This document shows, piece after piece, positions 8,746 to 19,957 of a stretch of DNA of 34,374 bases. This stretch comes from Rhodocyclaceae bacterium (GTDB lineage: Bacteria; Pseudomonadota; Gammaproteobacteria; Burkholderiales; Rhodocyclaceae). The stretch spans positions 1 through 34,374 of the forward strand of contig VEQD01000011.1 in NCBI GenBank assembly GCA_018883385.1, written 5' to 3'. Both the position numbers and the translations under genes were made by a program. Each line of letters opens with the position of its first letter. Positions within the stretch are counted from its first letter, which is position 1. Below the pieces are notes generated by a model. The model had not been told where the DNA came from and did no database searches. It saw only the letters and a list, made by a program, of their open reading frames with translations.

Positions 8746-9237
8746 TCAGTAGCTGGCTGTTCGCAAGTCAGCCGTAGAGACTGATACGCGCTGCTGTTTC
8801 TGCATGAACTCGAGTAGAACAAAGCTGCGTTGCTCGCCGTCAGCGATTTCAAAGACCCCTTCCAATCCGACCAGGGGCCCGCTCACGACTTGGACAGCAT
8901 CACCGGCGGCAAAAAGCGTTTCTTTGATTTCCTGCGTCCGCGCTCGAATCGCCTCAATGACCGGATCCGGCACCGCCGCATAGGTCTGACCAAAGCGCAC
9001 CATACCGGCAACCCCCAAGGTTGACCGAATTGGCCCCCAATTGTCGTTACCTTCTTCCAGATGTAGAAACAGATAACGTGGAAAAAGCGGCTCCAGTCTC
9101 TTGAGCAACTTTCCACGCTGCAATCGTTCCACCTCGATCAACGGTAGGTAGGTCTCATAACCCTGGCGCAATAGGTTTTCCAGCGCCCGCGCTTCGTTGC
9201 GGGGTTTGCTTTGAACCAGATACCAGGTGCGCGCCAT
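8746..9237 (-). CDS. rfaH: RfaH-like transcription/translation factor (NusG paralog)
   Basis: ARTWYLVQSKPRNEARALENLLRQGYETYLPLIEVERLQRGKLLKRLEPLFPRYLFLHL ... STLGVAGMVRFGQTYAAVPDPVIEAI plus a KOW-like C-terminal domain. This is the RfaH rather than NusG pattern. Confidence 0.88.
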   Translation of the reverse strand: MARTWYLVQSKPRNEARALENLLRQGYETYLPLIEVERLQRGKLLKRLEPLFPRYLFLHLEEGNDNWGPIRSTLGVAGMVRFGQTYAAVPDPVIEAIRARTQEIKETLFAAGDAVQVVSGPLVGLEGVFEIADGEQRSFVLLEFMQKQQRVSVSTADLRTASY

Positions 9238-9289
9238 AGTGATGCATTTTAACCATACTCACTTTTGCCCTTCCAACCCATTGATTTGC

Positions 9290-9318
9290 TTGACGCAAAC
9301 CGCTTCGACCCGTATTGT
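9290..9318 (+). promoter_or_regulatory. Predicted sigma70-type promoter for the metH leader
   Basis: TTGACG (9290-9295), a 17-nt spacer, then TATTGT (9313-9318). The predicted start is near 9325, just before the aptamer-like element. Confidence 0.55.
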
Positions 9319-9337
9319 TTCGGCTTGGCAAGCTTGC

Positions 9338-9400
9338 CACGCGCCGATTTGAGCTCCTCAGCTTGCGGGCGCGCTTACAAATACTGCTAAAGCGATGGGA
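9338..9400 (+). promoter_or_regulatory. SAM-II-like riboswitch aptamer in the metH 5' leader
   Basis: CGCGCC (9340-9345) pairs perfectly with GGCGCG (9368-9373). GATTTG (9346-9351) follows the 5' strand. GCTTGC (9361-9366) precedes the 3' strand. Downstream is AAATACTGCTAAAG with GCTAAA at 9386-9391. The order P1-GAUUUG-CUUGC-P1'-AAA-GCUAAA is the SAM-II (metA) architecture as I recall it. CAG 9359-9361 can pair with CTG 9384-9386 as a pseudoknot. Confidence 0.6.
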
Positions 9401-9408
9401 TGCCAAAC

Positions 9409-9448
9409 ACCCGCCGCTGCAGCCCCGCTGACCGGCGGGTTTGTTTTT
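9409..9448 (+). terminator. Intrinsic terminator/attenuator in the metH leader
   Basis: ACCCGCCG-ctg-CAGC-ccc-GCTG-ac-CGGCGGGT followed by TTGTTTTT, ending 15 nt before the metH ATG. No other + strand gene lies closer than the M20 gene ending at 8726. Confidence 0.75.
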
Positions 9449-9463
9449 AAGAAGACGTTGGTT

Positions 9464-13183
<3,720 letters not shown>

Positions 13184-13202
13184 CGCAGGGCAACACGCCA
13201 AG

Positions 13203-13228
13203 AAAAAGCCACCAGTCGGTGGCTTTTT
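13203..13228. terminator. Bidirectional intrinsic terminator between metH and the DUF1840 gene
   Basis: AAAAAGCCACC-agtc-GGTGGCTTTTT, a perfect 11-bp stem with T tracts in both orientations between convergent genes. Confidence 0.9.
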
Positions 13229-13249
13229 CGATTGCTCTGACAGGGCCAC

Positions 13250-13597
13250 TTATTTAGCAAAGTCTTTCGGTGCCTCCCAGGTTATTGCCTTCTTCTCACG
13301 CATCGCTTGCGACAAGGCCTTAATAAAGGGTTGTGCACGTACGGCAAGACCAATCAATTCGTGCGGTTCAATTCCGACATCCGGGATCGGCAGTTCTTCA
13401 CGGCGTTCGCGCCCTTCCTTCAAACGTCGCTCGTGCTCAACCAGCTGATGGAGGTGCGTCAACGCTGTCGGCATCTCATCAACGGTAATCACCCCACGTT
13501 GTGTCGGTGATTTACCAATCACGGTTAGCAAGGCGCGCGCCACATCGTCAAACATCAACAAATTGGCAGTTGCCTGCGAAGAAAAACGGACCAGCAT
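13250..13597 (-). CDS. DUF1840 domain-containing protein
   Basis: MLVRFSSQATANLLMFDDVARALLTVIGKSPTQRGVITVDEMPTALTHL. An AGGAGG SD precedes the ATG at 13597; ORF 13250..13621 extends slightly further upstream. Confidence 0.85.
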   Translation of the reverse strand: MLVRFSSQATANLLMFDDVARALLTVIGKSPTQRGVITVDEMPTALTHLHQLVEHERRLKEGRERREELPIPDVGIEPHELIGLAVRAQPFIKALSQAMREKKAITWEAPKDFAK

Positions 13598-13640
13598 GAA
13601 ACCTCCTTGTGGGCTACGCACCCGAACTGTTCAGCTCCTT

Positions 13641-13646
13641 TATAAT
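13641..13646 (+). promoter_or_regulatory. Candidate -10 element upstream of the carbonic anhydrase operon
   Basis: Exact TATAAT in a short intergenic region about 45 bp before the ATG. No convincing -35 was seen. Confidence 0.35.
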
Positions 13647-13690
13647 ACGCCACAGCCCGACATTGAATAAAAAAACAGCGAGTTAACGCC

Positions 13691-14341
13691 ATGCACATTC
13701 TTGAACCACTCTTTGAGCAGAACCGCATCTGGTCCGAACAGATGCAAAACGAAAATCCCGAGTTCTTCAGGCAACTTGCCAAGCTCAAGAATCCTGAATA
13801 TCTATGGATCGGTTGCTCGGATTCTCGCGTCCCGGCCAACCAGATTATGGGACTTCAACCGGGTGAGGTCTTTGTTCATCGCAACATCGCCAACGTGGTC
13901 GTACATAGTGACCTCAATTGCCTATCAGTGGTTCAGTATGCCGTCCAGGTACTGCGCGTGAAACATATTCTGGTCGTGGGCCATTATGGTTGCGCTGGCG
14001 TTAAGGCCGCGCTTGATGGTTTACGCATTGGTCTGGTCGATAACTGGTTACGCCATATTCACGATGTGCGTCAGAAACATCAGGTGATCCTAGATAACAC
14101 GCCAGAAGAGGAGCGCCATAACCGCCTCTGCGAACTCAATGTTATCGAACAGGCATTGAACCTTGCACAATCGACCGTGCTCTACGACGCCTGGGCGCGT
14201 GGCCAGGAAGTCTCGGTGCATGGTCTGGTCTATGGCCTGCAAGATGGCATTGTGCGCAACCTCAATATCTCCATTCACAGCTTCAACGCGATCTGCCCGG
14301 CCTACAACGACGCACTAAGCGTGTACAGCACCCAGGCCTGA
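13691..14341 (+). CDS. can: Beta-carbonic anhydrase
   Basis: WIGCSDSRVPANQIMGLQPGEVFVHRNIANVVVHSDLNCLSVVQYAVQVLRVKHILVVGHYGCAGVKAAL, with the Cys-Asp-His-Cys zinc and active-site motifs. Confidence 0.96.
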   Translation: MHILEPLFEQNRIWSEQMQNENPEFFRQLAKLKNPEYLWIGCSDSRVPANQIMGLQPGEVFVHRNIANVVVHSDLNCLSVVQYAVQVLRVKHILVVGHYGCAGVKAALDGLRIGLVDNWLRHIHDVRQKHQVILDNTPEEERHNRLCELNVIEQALNLAQSTVLYDAWARGQEVSVHGLVYGLQDGIVRNLNISIHSFNAICPAYNDALSVYSTQA

Positions 14342-14344
14342 CCC

Positions 14345-15667
14345 ATGGCGTTGCCACCTTCGACTGGCCTGCGCAAAACAGTGCTGGCTGGTGCCATCGG
14401 CAACGCCATCGAGTTCTATGACTTTATTGTCTATGCCTACCTGGCAGGCTATTTTGCGGCGCACTTCTTTCCAACGCACGATCCGGTAGCCGCATTACTC
14501 GCTAGTTATGGCGCCTTTGCCACAGGCATGGTGATGCGACCTATCGGCGGTATTCTATTTGGGACCATTGGTGACCGCATCGGCCGCAAGGCCGCGTTAC
14601 AGCTATCTGTTTTGCTGATCGCCGTGCCGACCCTGATGATTGGCCTGTTGCCTACTTATGCCACGATTGGCCTGTGGGCACCGGCATTGCTGATTCTGCT
14701 GCGCATGCTGCAGGGGCTTTCGATCGGCGGTGAATACTCATCGTCGATCGTATTTCTGATTGAGCATGCTCCAATAAATCGTCGCGGATTGATCGGTGGT
14801 TTTAGCCCTATGGGTGCTTTTGGTGGTCTGCTGCTGGGCACGGCGGCTAGTTTTCTGTGCACCGCTGTTTTGGGAAAAACCATCATGGCCGATTGGGGCT
14901 GGCGGGTTCCATTTCTGTCCAGCATCCTTTTGACAGGCATTGGTATCTGGGCGCGCCGCTCTCTTGGCCATGAGCTTATGCAAGGCAAGGACATAGTGCA
15001 ATCACCTGTCCGCACGGCGTTTCGCTATTACTGGCGGCCCATGCTGGCGATCGCGCTGGCCAATACGGCAACTGGGATTGTCTCTTTTGTCGGGTTTATG
15101 TATGCCGTACCTTGGATGACCAAAGTGACCGGTATCAGCACCACGACGGCACTGGCGATCAACCTGCTGAGCCTTTTACTCGTCAGCCTATTGTCCGTGG
15201 GTGGCGGCTGGCTGGGCGACTGGTTCGGCAAGCTGAACATCACACGACTGGGTGTCTTGATCCTGCTGGCGGGTGCCTGGCCGGCATTCCTGCTGTTCGC
15301 CAGCGGGGAAGTTCCGCTCATGATTCTGGGGGGGCTCTTGCTAGCCATCGGACAAGGATTCTACCTGGGGCCACTTTCTGCCAGCATGGCGGCGTTATTG
15401 CCGCACAAAGTCCGGGTAACAGGTCTTTCATTTGGCTATAGCCTCGCTGTTGGTCTTTTCGGCGGGCTCGCACCGATGTTCACCGAATTTCTGATCGCAC
15501 GATTCCAACTGACCATGGCACCGGCCATTGTGATCATGCTGGGCGCGCTGGTGTCACTCGTCACCCTGTGTTTGCATCCGCTCTGGCGACATCACCATGA
15601 CCAACTGCCAGAGGACGAACCCGTCACTACCCCTGGAAAGCTCCAAACAAATGCGTATCGGCATTGA
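14345..15667 (+). CDS. MFS transporter, MHS/metabolite:H+ symporter-like
   Basis: AIGNAIEFYDFIVYAYLAGYFAAHFFPTHDPVAALLASYGAFATGMVMRPIGGILFGTIGDRIGRKAAL, the typical MHS N-terminus. Many TM helices. Confidence 0.92.
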   Translation: MALPPSTGLRKTVLAGAIGNAIEFYDFIVYAYLAGYFAAHFFPTHDPVAALLASYGAFATGMVMRPIGGILFGTIGDRIGRKAALQLSVLLIAVPTLMIGLLPTYATIGLWAPALLILLRMLQGLSIGGEYSSSIVFLIEHAPINRRGLIGGFSPMGAFGGLLLGTAASFLCTAVLGKTIMADWGWRVPFLSSILLTGIGIWARRSLGHELMQGKDIVQSPVRTAFRYYWRPMLAIALANTATGIVSFVGFMYAVPWMTKVTGISTTTALAINLLSLLLVSLLSVGGGWLGDWFGKLNITRLGVLILLAGAWPAFLLFASGEVPLMILGGLLLAIGQGFYLGPLSASMAALLPHKVRVTGLSFGYSLAVGLFGGLAPMFTEFLIARFQLTMAPAIVIMLGALVSLVTLCLHPLWRHHHDQLPEDEPVTTPGKLQTNAYRH

Positions 15668-16559
15668 TCTGGGCGGCACGAAAATTGAAGCGGCAGTGCT
15701 AGACGCAGCAGGTCATTTCCGTTTTCGCGAACGCGTCGCCACACCCCAAGGTGACTACTTGGCGACCTTGCAGACGATCCACCAACTGATCGAACGCGCC
15801 GAGATGGCACTCGACGAAACATGCGGCTTCGTGGGCATTGGTCATCCGGGTTCTGTCAATCCAGCAGATGGGTGCATTCGTAACGCCAATTCCACCTGTC
15901 TCAATGGTCAAAGCCTGCAGCGAGATCTGGAAGAAACCCTCCAAAGACCCGTGCGCCTGGCCAACGATGCGGACTGCCTGGCGCTATCGGAAGCCATGGA
16001 TGGCGCAGCGTATGGATGTTCCTCTGTTTTTGCGGTGATCCTGGGCACCGGTGTGGGCGGCGGCTGGTTTATTCATGGGCATTTGCAGCAGGGCCCTAAC
16101 GGACTCGCCGGCGAATGGGGTCACAACCCCTTAGCCATTAGCTCGCCTGACGAAATGCCGGGACCGACCTGTTACTGTGGCAAGCATGGCTGTATTGAGG
16201 CGTGGCTCTCAGGTCCTGGGCTGGTGGCCGACTTCCAACGCGAATCGCACGATCTTGCCATCACAGACGCCCTATCAGTGGTCAAACTCGCCGGGCAGGG
16301 CCATCAGGCAGCACAACAAACGCTGAATCGACATACCCAGCGTCTGGCGCGATCGCTGGCTCTCATCATCAATGCGGTCGACCCGGAAGCAATCGTTCTG
16401 GGCGGTGGGGTCGCGCAACGCCCAAATCTTATTGCCGACCTGCAAGCTGCGCTTGTCGCGCATCTGTTTCTGCCAGCGGGCACGCCACTTCGGACAAAAT
16501 TATCGTTGCCGATGTTTGGCGATAGCTCCGGCGTCCGCGGCGCCGCCCGGCTGTTTTAG
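15651..16559 (+). CDS. ROK family sugar kinase (fructokinase/N-acetylglucosamine kinase-like)
   Basis: MRIGIDLGGTKIEAAVLD, GLANDADCLALSEA-like motif, ILGTGVGGGW, zinc motif CYCGKHGCIEAWLSGPGL. The start is an internal Met overlapping the MFS gene by 17 bp. Confidence 0.93.
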   Translation: MRIGIDLGGTKIEAAVLDAAGHFRFRERVATPQGDYLATLQTIHQLIERAEMALDETCGFVGIGHPGSVNPADGCIRNANSTCLNGQSLQRDLEETLQRPVRLANDADCLALSEAMDGAAYGCSSVFAVILGTGVGGGWFIHGHLQQGPNGLAGEWGHNPLAISSPDEMPGPTCYCGKHGCIEAWLSGPGLVADFQRESHDLAITDALSVVKLAGQGHQAAQQTLNRHTQRLARSLALIINAVDPEAIVLGGGVAQRPNLIADLQAALVAHLFLPAGTPLRTKLSLPMFGDSSGVRGAARLF

Positions 16560-18628
16560 CATTCCAGCGGATCGACCTCGATGCCCCAGCGCACCCCGCC
16601 CGGCGCTGCGCCGCGCGTCATGCCACGGCCTGCGCTAATTTGCGGCAACCAATCATTGAGAAAATTCTGCAACGCAATCCGGCTAGGTGATTCAATCAAC
16701 AACTGCGCACGCTCACGGCCGGCCAGTTTGACCATGCGCATCGGGACCGGATCATAAATAAAGACTTCCGGATGCAAATCGGCCGACACCAGGGACCGGA
16801 TGCGTTTGAGGAATACTAGAACCGTATCTAACTGTTTGGCCTCGGCGCGCACAATGGCTTGTGACGCGTAGGGCGGGAAACCGGCACGCTGCCGTTCGGT
16901 CAGCTCTAACGCCAGGAATGCCGGCACATCGTGTCGTAGCAAACATTGGTAGAGCGGGTGTTCTGGATGTTCGGTCTGCACAATCACGTGCCCCGGATGT
17001 GCCGCACGGCCGGCCCGACCGGCCACTTGCATCAATTGGGCAAACAACCGTTCGGGGGCACGCCAGTCCGCAGCGAACAAACCCGCATCGGCACCGACAA
17101 CGCAGACCCGGGTCAGCGCGGGAAAATCATGGCCTTTCGCCAGCATCTGGGTGCCCACCAGAATATCAACATCGCGCGACCGGATCTTTGCTTCCAACGC
17201 TTCCCATTGTTTACGCGTGGTCGCGACATCACGATCAACGCGCAGTATCCGCGCTTGCGGAAAATGTTTCTGCAATGCTTCTTCTATACGCTGCGTCCCC
17301 CGGCCCAGTGGGCGTAAATCAGCGTTACCGCAATCAGGACACTGCTTGGGAATAGGCGAGGTATCGCCGCAGTGGTGACAACGCAACGTACGATCCAGTC
17401 GATGCACCACGCGATGCGCGGCACAGCGTCGGCAATTTGACACCCAACCGCAGGCCGTACAGGTGAGTACCGGTGCATAACCACGACGGTTGATAAAGAG
17501 CAGACTCTGTTCGCCTGCAGCCAATCCCTGCGCTAACGTGTCAAGCAGCGCCGATGACATCCCTTCGTCCAACGTGAGGCGGCGGGTATCGAGCAAGGTC
17601 ACGGTCGGCAATACGGCATCGGCATGCGCCCGCTCTGGCAAATCCAGACGCTGGTAGCGTCCACTCTGCACGTTCGACCAGCTTTCCGGTGATGGCGTCG
17701 CCGACCCCAACACAATCGGTATTTGCCGTTGTCTTGCGCGCCACACGGCCAGGTCACGCGCGTGATAACGCATGCCTTCCAATTGTTTGTAAGCCGGATC
17801 ATGTTCTTCGTCGACGATGATCAGACCCAGATCGGGCATGGGTGTAAAGACCGCAAGCCGTGTTCCGATCACGATACGAGCCTCACCAGTGAGTGCTGCT
17901 GCAAAGTATCGGGCACGCGCTGCTTCGGTCACCTCACTATGCAGGCTGACTACGGGCGTACTTGAAAAACGTTCCACCACCCGCGCTTCCAGCAAAGGGG
18001 TCAGATTAATTTCGGGAACCAACAAGAGTACCTGCTGGCCGGCGGCCAACACCGCCTCGATCAGGCGCAGATAGACCTCGGTCTTGCCAGAGCCCGTCAC
18101 CCCAAAGAGCAGGTTGGCCGAATACCCCTGCATCCGGGGGAGCAAATCTGAAAGGACGGCTGATTGACCCGTGGTGAGTGCCGGGCGCGATACAACGGCG
18201 TTGGCTTCGATTGATTTGGCCTTAATCGAACGCCGTTTAATGGGGTCGGGTTTGCGCAACCCGGTTGGGATGGCTTGGAGGAGTGCCTCACCGGGTGCGG
18301 CTTGATAATAACTTGCCGCAAATAGACAGAGATCCACCCAATCCTGCGGCACAGGCGGTAGATCACGCAGGATGGTTTCGGCGGACTTCAGTTTTGCCGA
18401 ATCCGGCGCGGAGGAATCGCTTTGATCGTGCAGCGGTAACACCGCCAGAATCAGCCCAACACGCCGACCCGAACCAAAGGGCACGACCACCCGGCACCCC
18501 ACATCGTCGCCGGTGACATCGGCGGGTGCCAGATAGTCAAAACTCGCGGCCAGGGGCGCATCAATCGCAACGCGTAACCGTCGCATAACCCATGGATTTT
18601 CAAGGGCATTCTGTTGCGTCACCGACAC
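16556..18628 (-). CDS. priA: Primosomal protein N' (replication restart helicase PriA)
   Basis: LLFGVTGSGKTEVYLRLIEAVLAAGQQVLLLVPEINLTP, DEEHDPAYKQLEGMRYHARDLAVWRA, paired CxxC zinc motifs, GTQMLAKGHDFPALTRVCVVGADAGLFAADWRAPERLFAQLMQVAGRAGR. Confidence 0.97.
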   Translation of the reverse strand: MSVTQQNALENPWVMRRLRVAIDAPLAASFDYLAPADVTGDDVGCRVVVPFGSGRRVGLILAVLPLHDQSDSSAPDSAKLKSAETILRDLPPVPQDWVDLCLFAASYYQAAPGEALLQAIPTGLRKPDPIKRRSIKAKSIEANAVVSRPALTTGQSAVLSDLLPRMQGYSANLLFGVTGSGKTEVYLRLIEAVLAAGQQVLLLVPEINLTPLLEARVVERFSSTPVVSLHSEVTEAARARYFAAALTGEARIVIGTRLAVFTPMPDLGLIIVDEEHDPAYKQLEGMRYHARDLAVWRARQRQIPIVLGSATPSPESWSNVQSGRYQRLDLPERAHADAVLPTVTLLDTRRLTLDEGMSSALLDTLAQGLAAGEQSLLFINRRGYAPVLTCTACGWVSNCRRCAAHRVVHRLDRTLRCHHCGDTSPIPKQCPDCGNADLRPLGRGTQRIEEALQKHFPQARILRVDRDVATTRKQWEALEAKIRSRDVDILVGTQMLAKGHDFPALTRVCVVGADAGLFAADWRAPERLFAQLMQVAGRAGRAAHPGHVIVQTEHPEHPLYQCLLRHDVPAFLALELTERQRAGFPPYASQAIVRAEAKQLDTVLVFLKRIRSLVSADLHPEVFIYDPVPMRMVKLAGRERAQLLIESPSRIALQNFLNDWLPQISAGRGMTRGAAPGGVRWGIEVDPLEC

Positions 18629-18705
18629 CCACCTGTTAGAGGATATTTCTTACCGGCGTTCTCCGCACAATGTCTTAATCCATTGGTAACTATAGGAAAA
18701 GTGGG

Positions 18706-18736
18706 TTTTCCACATTGTGGATAACTTTGTGGGTAA
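18706..18736. promoter_or_regulatory. Cluster of three DnaA-box-like 9-mers between priA and hemE
   Basis: TTTTCCACA (18706-18714, + strand, one mismatch to TTATCCACA). TGTGGATAA (18716-18724, perfect box on the minus strand). TGTGGGTAA (18728-18736, minus strand, one mismatch). Confidence 0.6.
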
Positions 18737-18836
18737 ACAACCCGAATCGGGCGTATTGACAGGAGGAAACCAGCCATGGGGCAACCTTGCGCTCAGATTA
18801 TGCCGATGCCATGGTGGCAGGTGTTTTTGGACAGAA

Positions 18837-19928
18837 TCAGCGGCTGGCGCGCATGGCCCGGCCGACCGCGTGCACGGTGTCCACCAGCACTGAAACATGC
18901 TCCGGTGGCGTGAATTGCGAGATGCCATGACCCAGGTTAAAAACATGGCCAGTATTCCCCGCGCCAAAGCTACGCATTACTCTTTCTGCCTCGCGCGCCA
19001 CGGCTTCCGGGCCCGCCCGCAGAATCGTTGGGTCCAGATTGCCCTGAAGCGCCACACGATCACCGACACGCGCGCGTGCTTTACCGATATCAATCGTCCA
19101 ATCCAGACCCAGGCCATCGGCCCCCGTATCGGCCAGTGCTTCCAACCAGAGCCCGCCACCCTTGGTAAAGACGATGGACGGAATACGTTCCCCGTGCCAG
19201 GTCTTGTGTAAGCCCGCCACAATGCGCTTCATGTAGTTCAGTGAGAATTCATGGAAAGCCGACTCGGCCAAGGTGCCACCCCAGGAATCAAAAATCATCA
19301 CGGCCTGCGCACCCGCTTCGATCTGGGCGTTCAGATATTGGATGACCGATTCAGTCGTGACCTCCAGAATCTTGTGCATCAGATCCGGTCGATCATAGAG
19401 CATGGTCTTGATGCGCGCGTAATCATCCGACGCACCGCCTTCGACCATGTAGCAGGCCAGCGTCCAGGGGCTGCCCGAGAAACCAATCAGCGGGACACTG
19501 TTATCCAGCGCTTTACGAATCTCGGCAACCGCGTCGATCACGTAACGCAACTGGTCATGCGGGTCGGGTACACAGAGATTACGAATCTCCCACTCGTCAC
19601 GCAAGGGACGCTCAAACTTCGGGCCTTCGCCTTCGGAAAAATACAATCCGAGACCCATCGCATCCGGTACCGTCAAAATATCCGAAAACAGAATGGCCGC
19701 ATCCAGGTCATAACGCGCTAGTGGTTGCAAGGTGACTTCGCATGCGTAGGCCGGGTTTTTGCAAAGCCCCAGGAAACTTCCGGCGCGCTTGCGCGTCTCA
19801 CGATACTCCGGCAAATAACGACCCGCCTGGCGCATCAGCCATACCGGGGTTGTTTCAGTCGGCTCTTTCAAGAGGGCACGGAGGAACAGATCATTACGAG
19901 GACGACTCACAAGAACTCCACTCAGCAA
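18837..19928 (-). CDS. hemE: Uroporphyrinogen decarboxylase
   Basis: [86 protein letters not shown]. The start may be the GTG a few codons inside. Confidence 0.97.
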   Translation of the reverse strand: MLSGVLVSRPRNDLFLRALLKEPTETTPVWLMRQAGRYLPEYRETRKRAGSFLGLCKNPAYACEVTLQPLARYDLDAAILFSDILTVPDAMGLGLYFSEGEGPKFERPLRDEWEIRNLCVPDPHDQLRYVIDAVAEIRKALDNSVPLIGFSGSPWTLACYMVEGGASDDYARIKTMLYDRPDLMHKILEVTTESVIQYLNAQIEAGAQAVMIFDSWGGTLAESAFHEFSLNYMKRIVAGLHKTWHGERIPSIVFTKGGGLWLEALADTGADGLGLDWTIDIGKARARVGDRVALQGNLDPTILRAGPEAVAREAERVMRSFGAGNTGHVFNLGHGISQFTPPEHVSVLVDTVHAVGRAMRASR

Positions 19929-19957
19929 ATTTAAATTAATGGGATGGTCAGATGGTT

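Noticed and set aside
9240-9463. Cobalamin or SAH riboswitch upstream of metH
   Set aside because: I could not find the B12-box (GCCACTG-type) or the SAH-riboswitch core (GAGGAGCGYUGC...). The conserved elements present fit SAM-II better.
9395-9463. Extending the metH start to 9395 as in the ORF track
   Set aside because: It would put the coding region through the terminator hairpin and U-tract. The ATG at 9464 gives the usual MetH N-terminus.
18741-18751. CCCGAATCGGG as an intrinsic terminator for hemE
   Set aside because: Only about 4 bp can form with a 3-nt loop, and the following TTGTTT tract is weak. Not strong enough to call.
18650-18967. 105-aa minus-strand ORF overlapping the end of hemE and the hemE-priA spacer
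   Set aside because: No domain similarity recognised. It overlaps hemE in another frame and covers the DnaA-box cluster, so non-coding is more likely.
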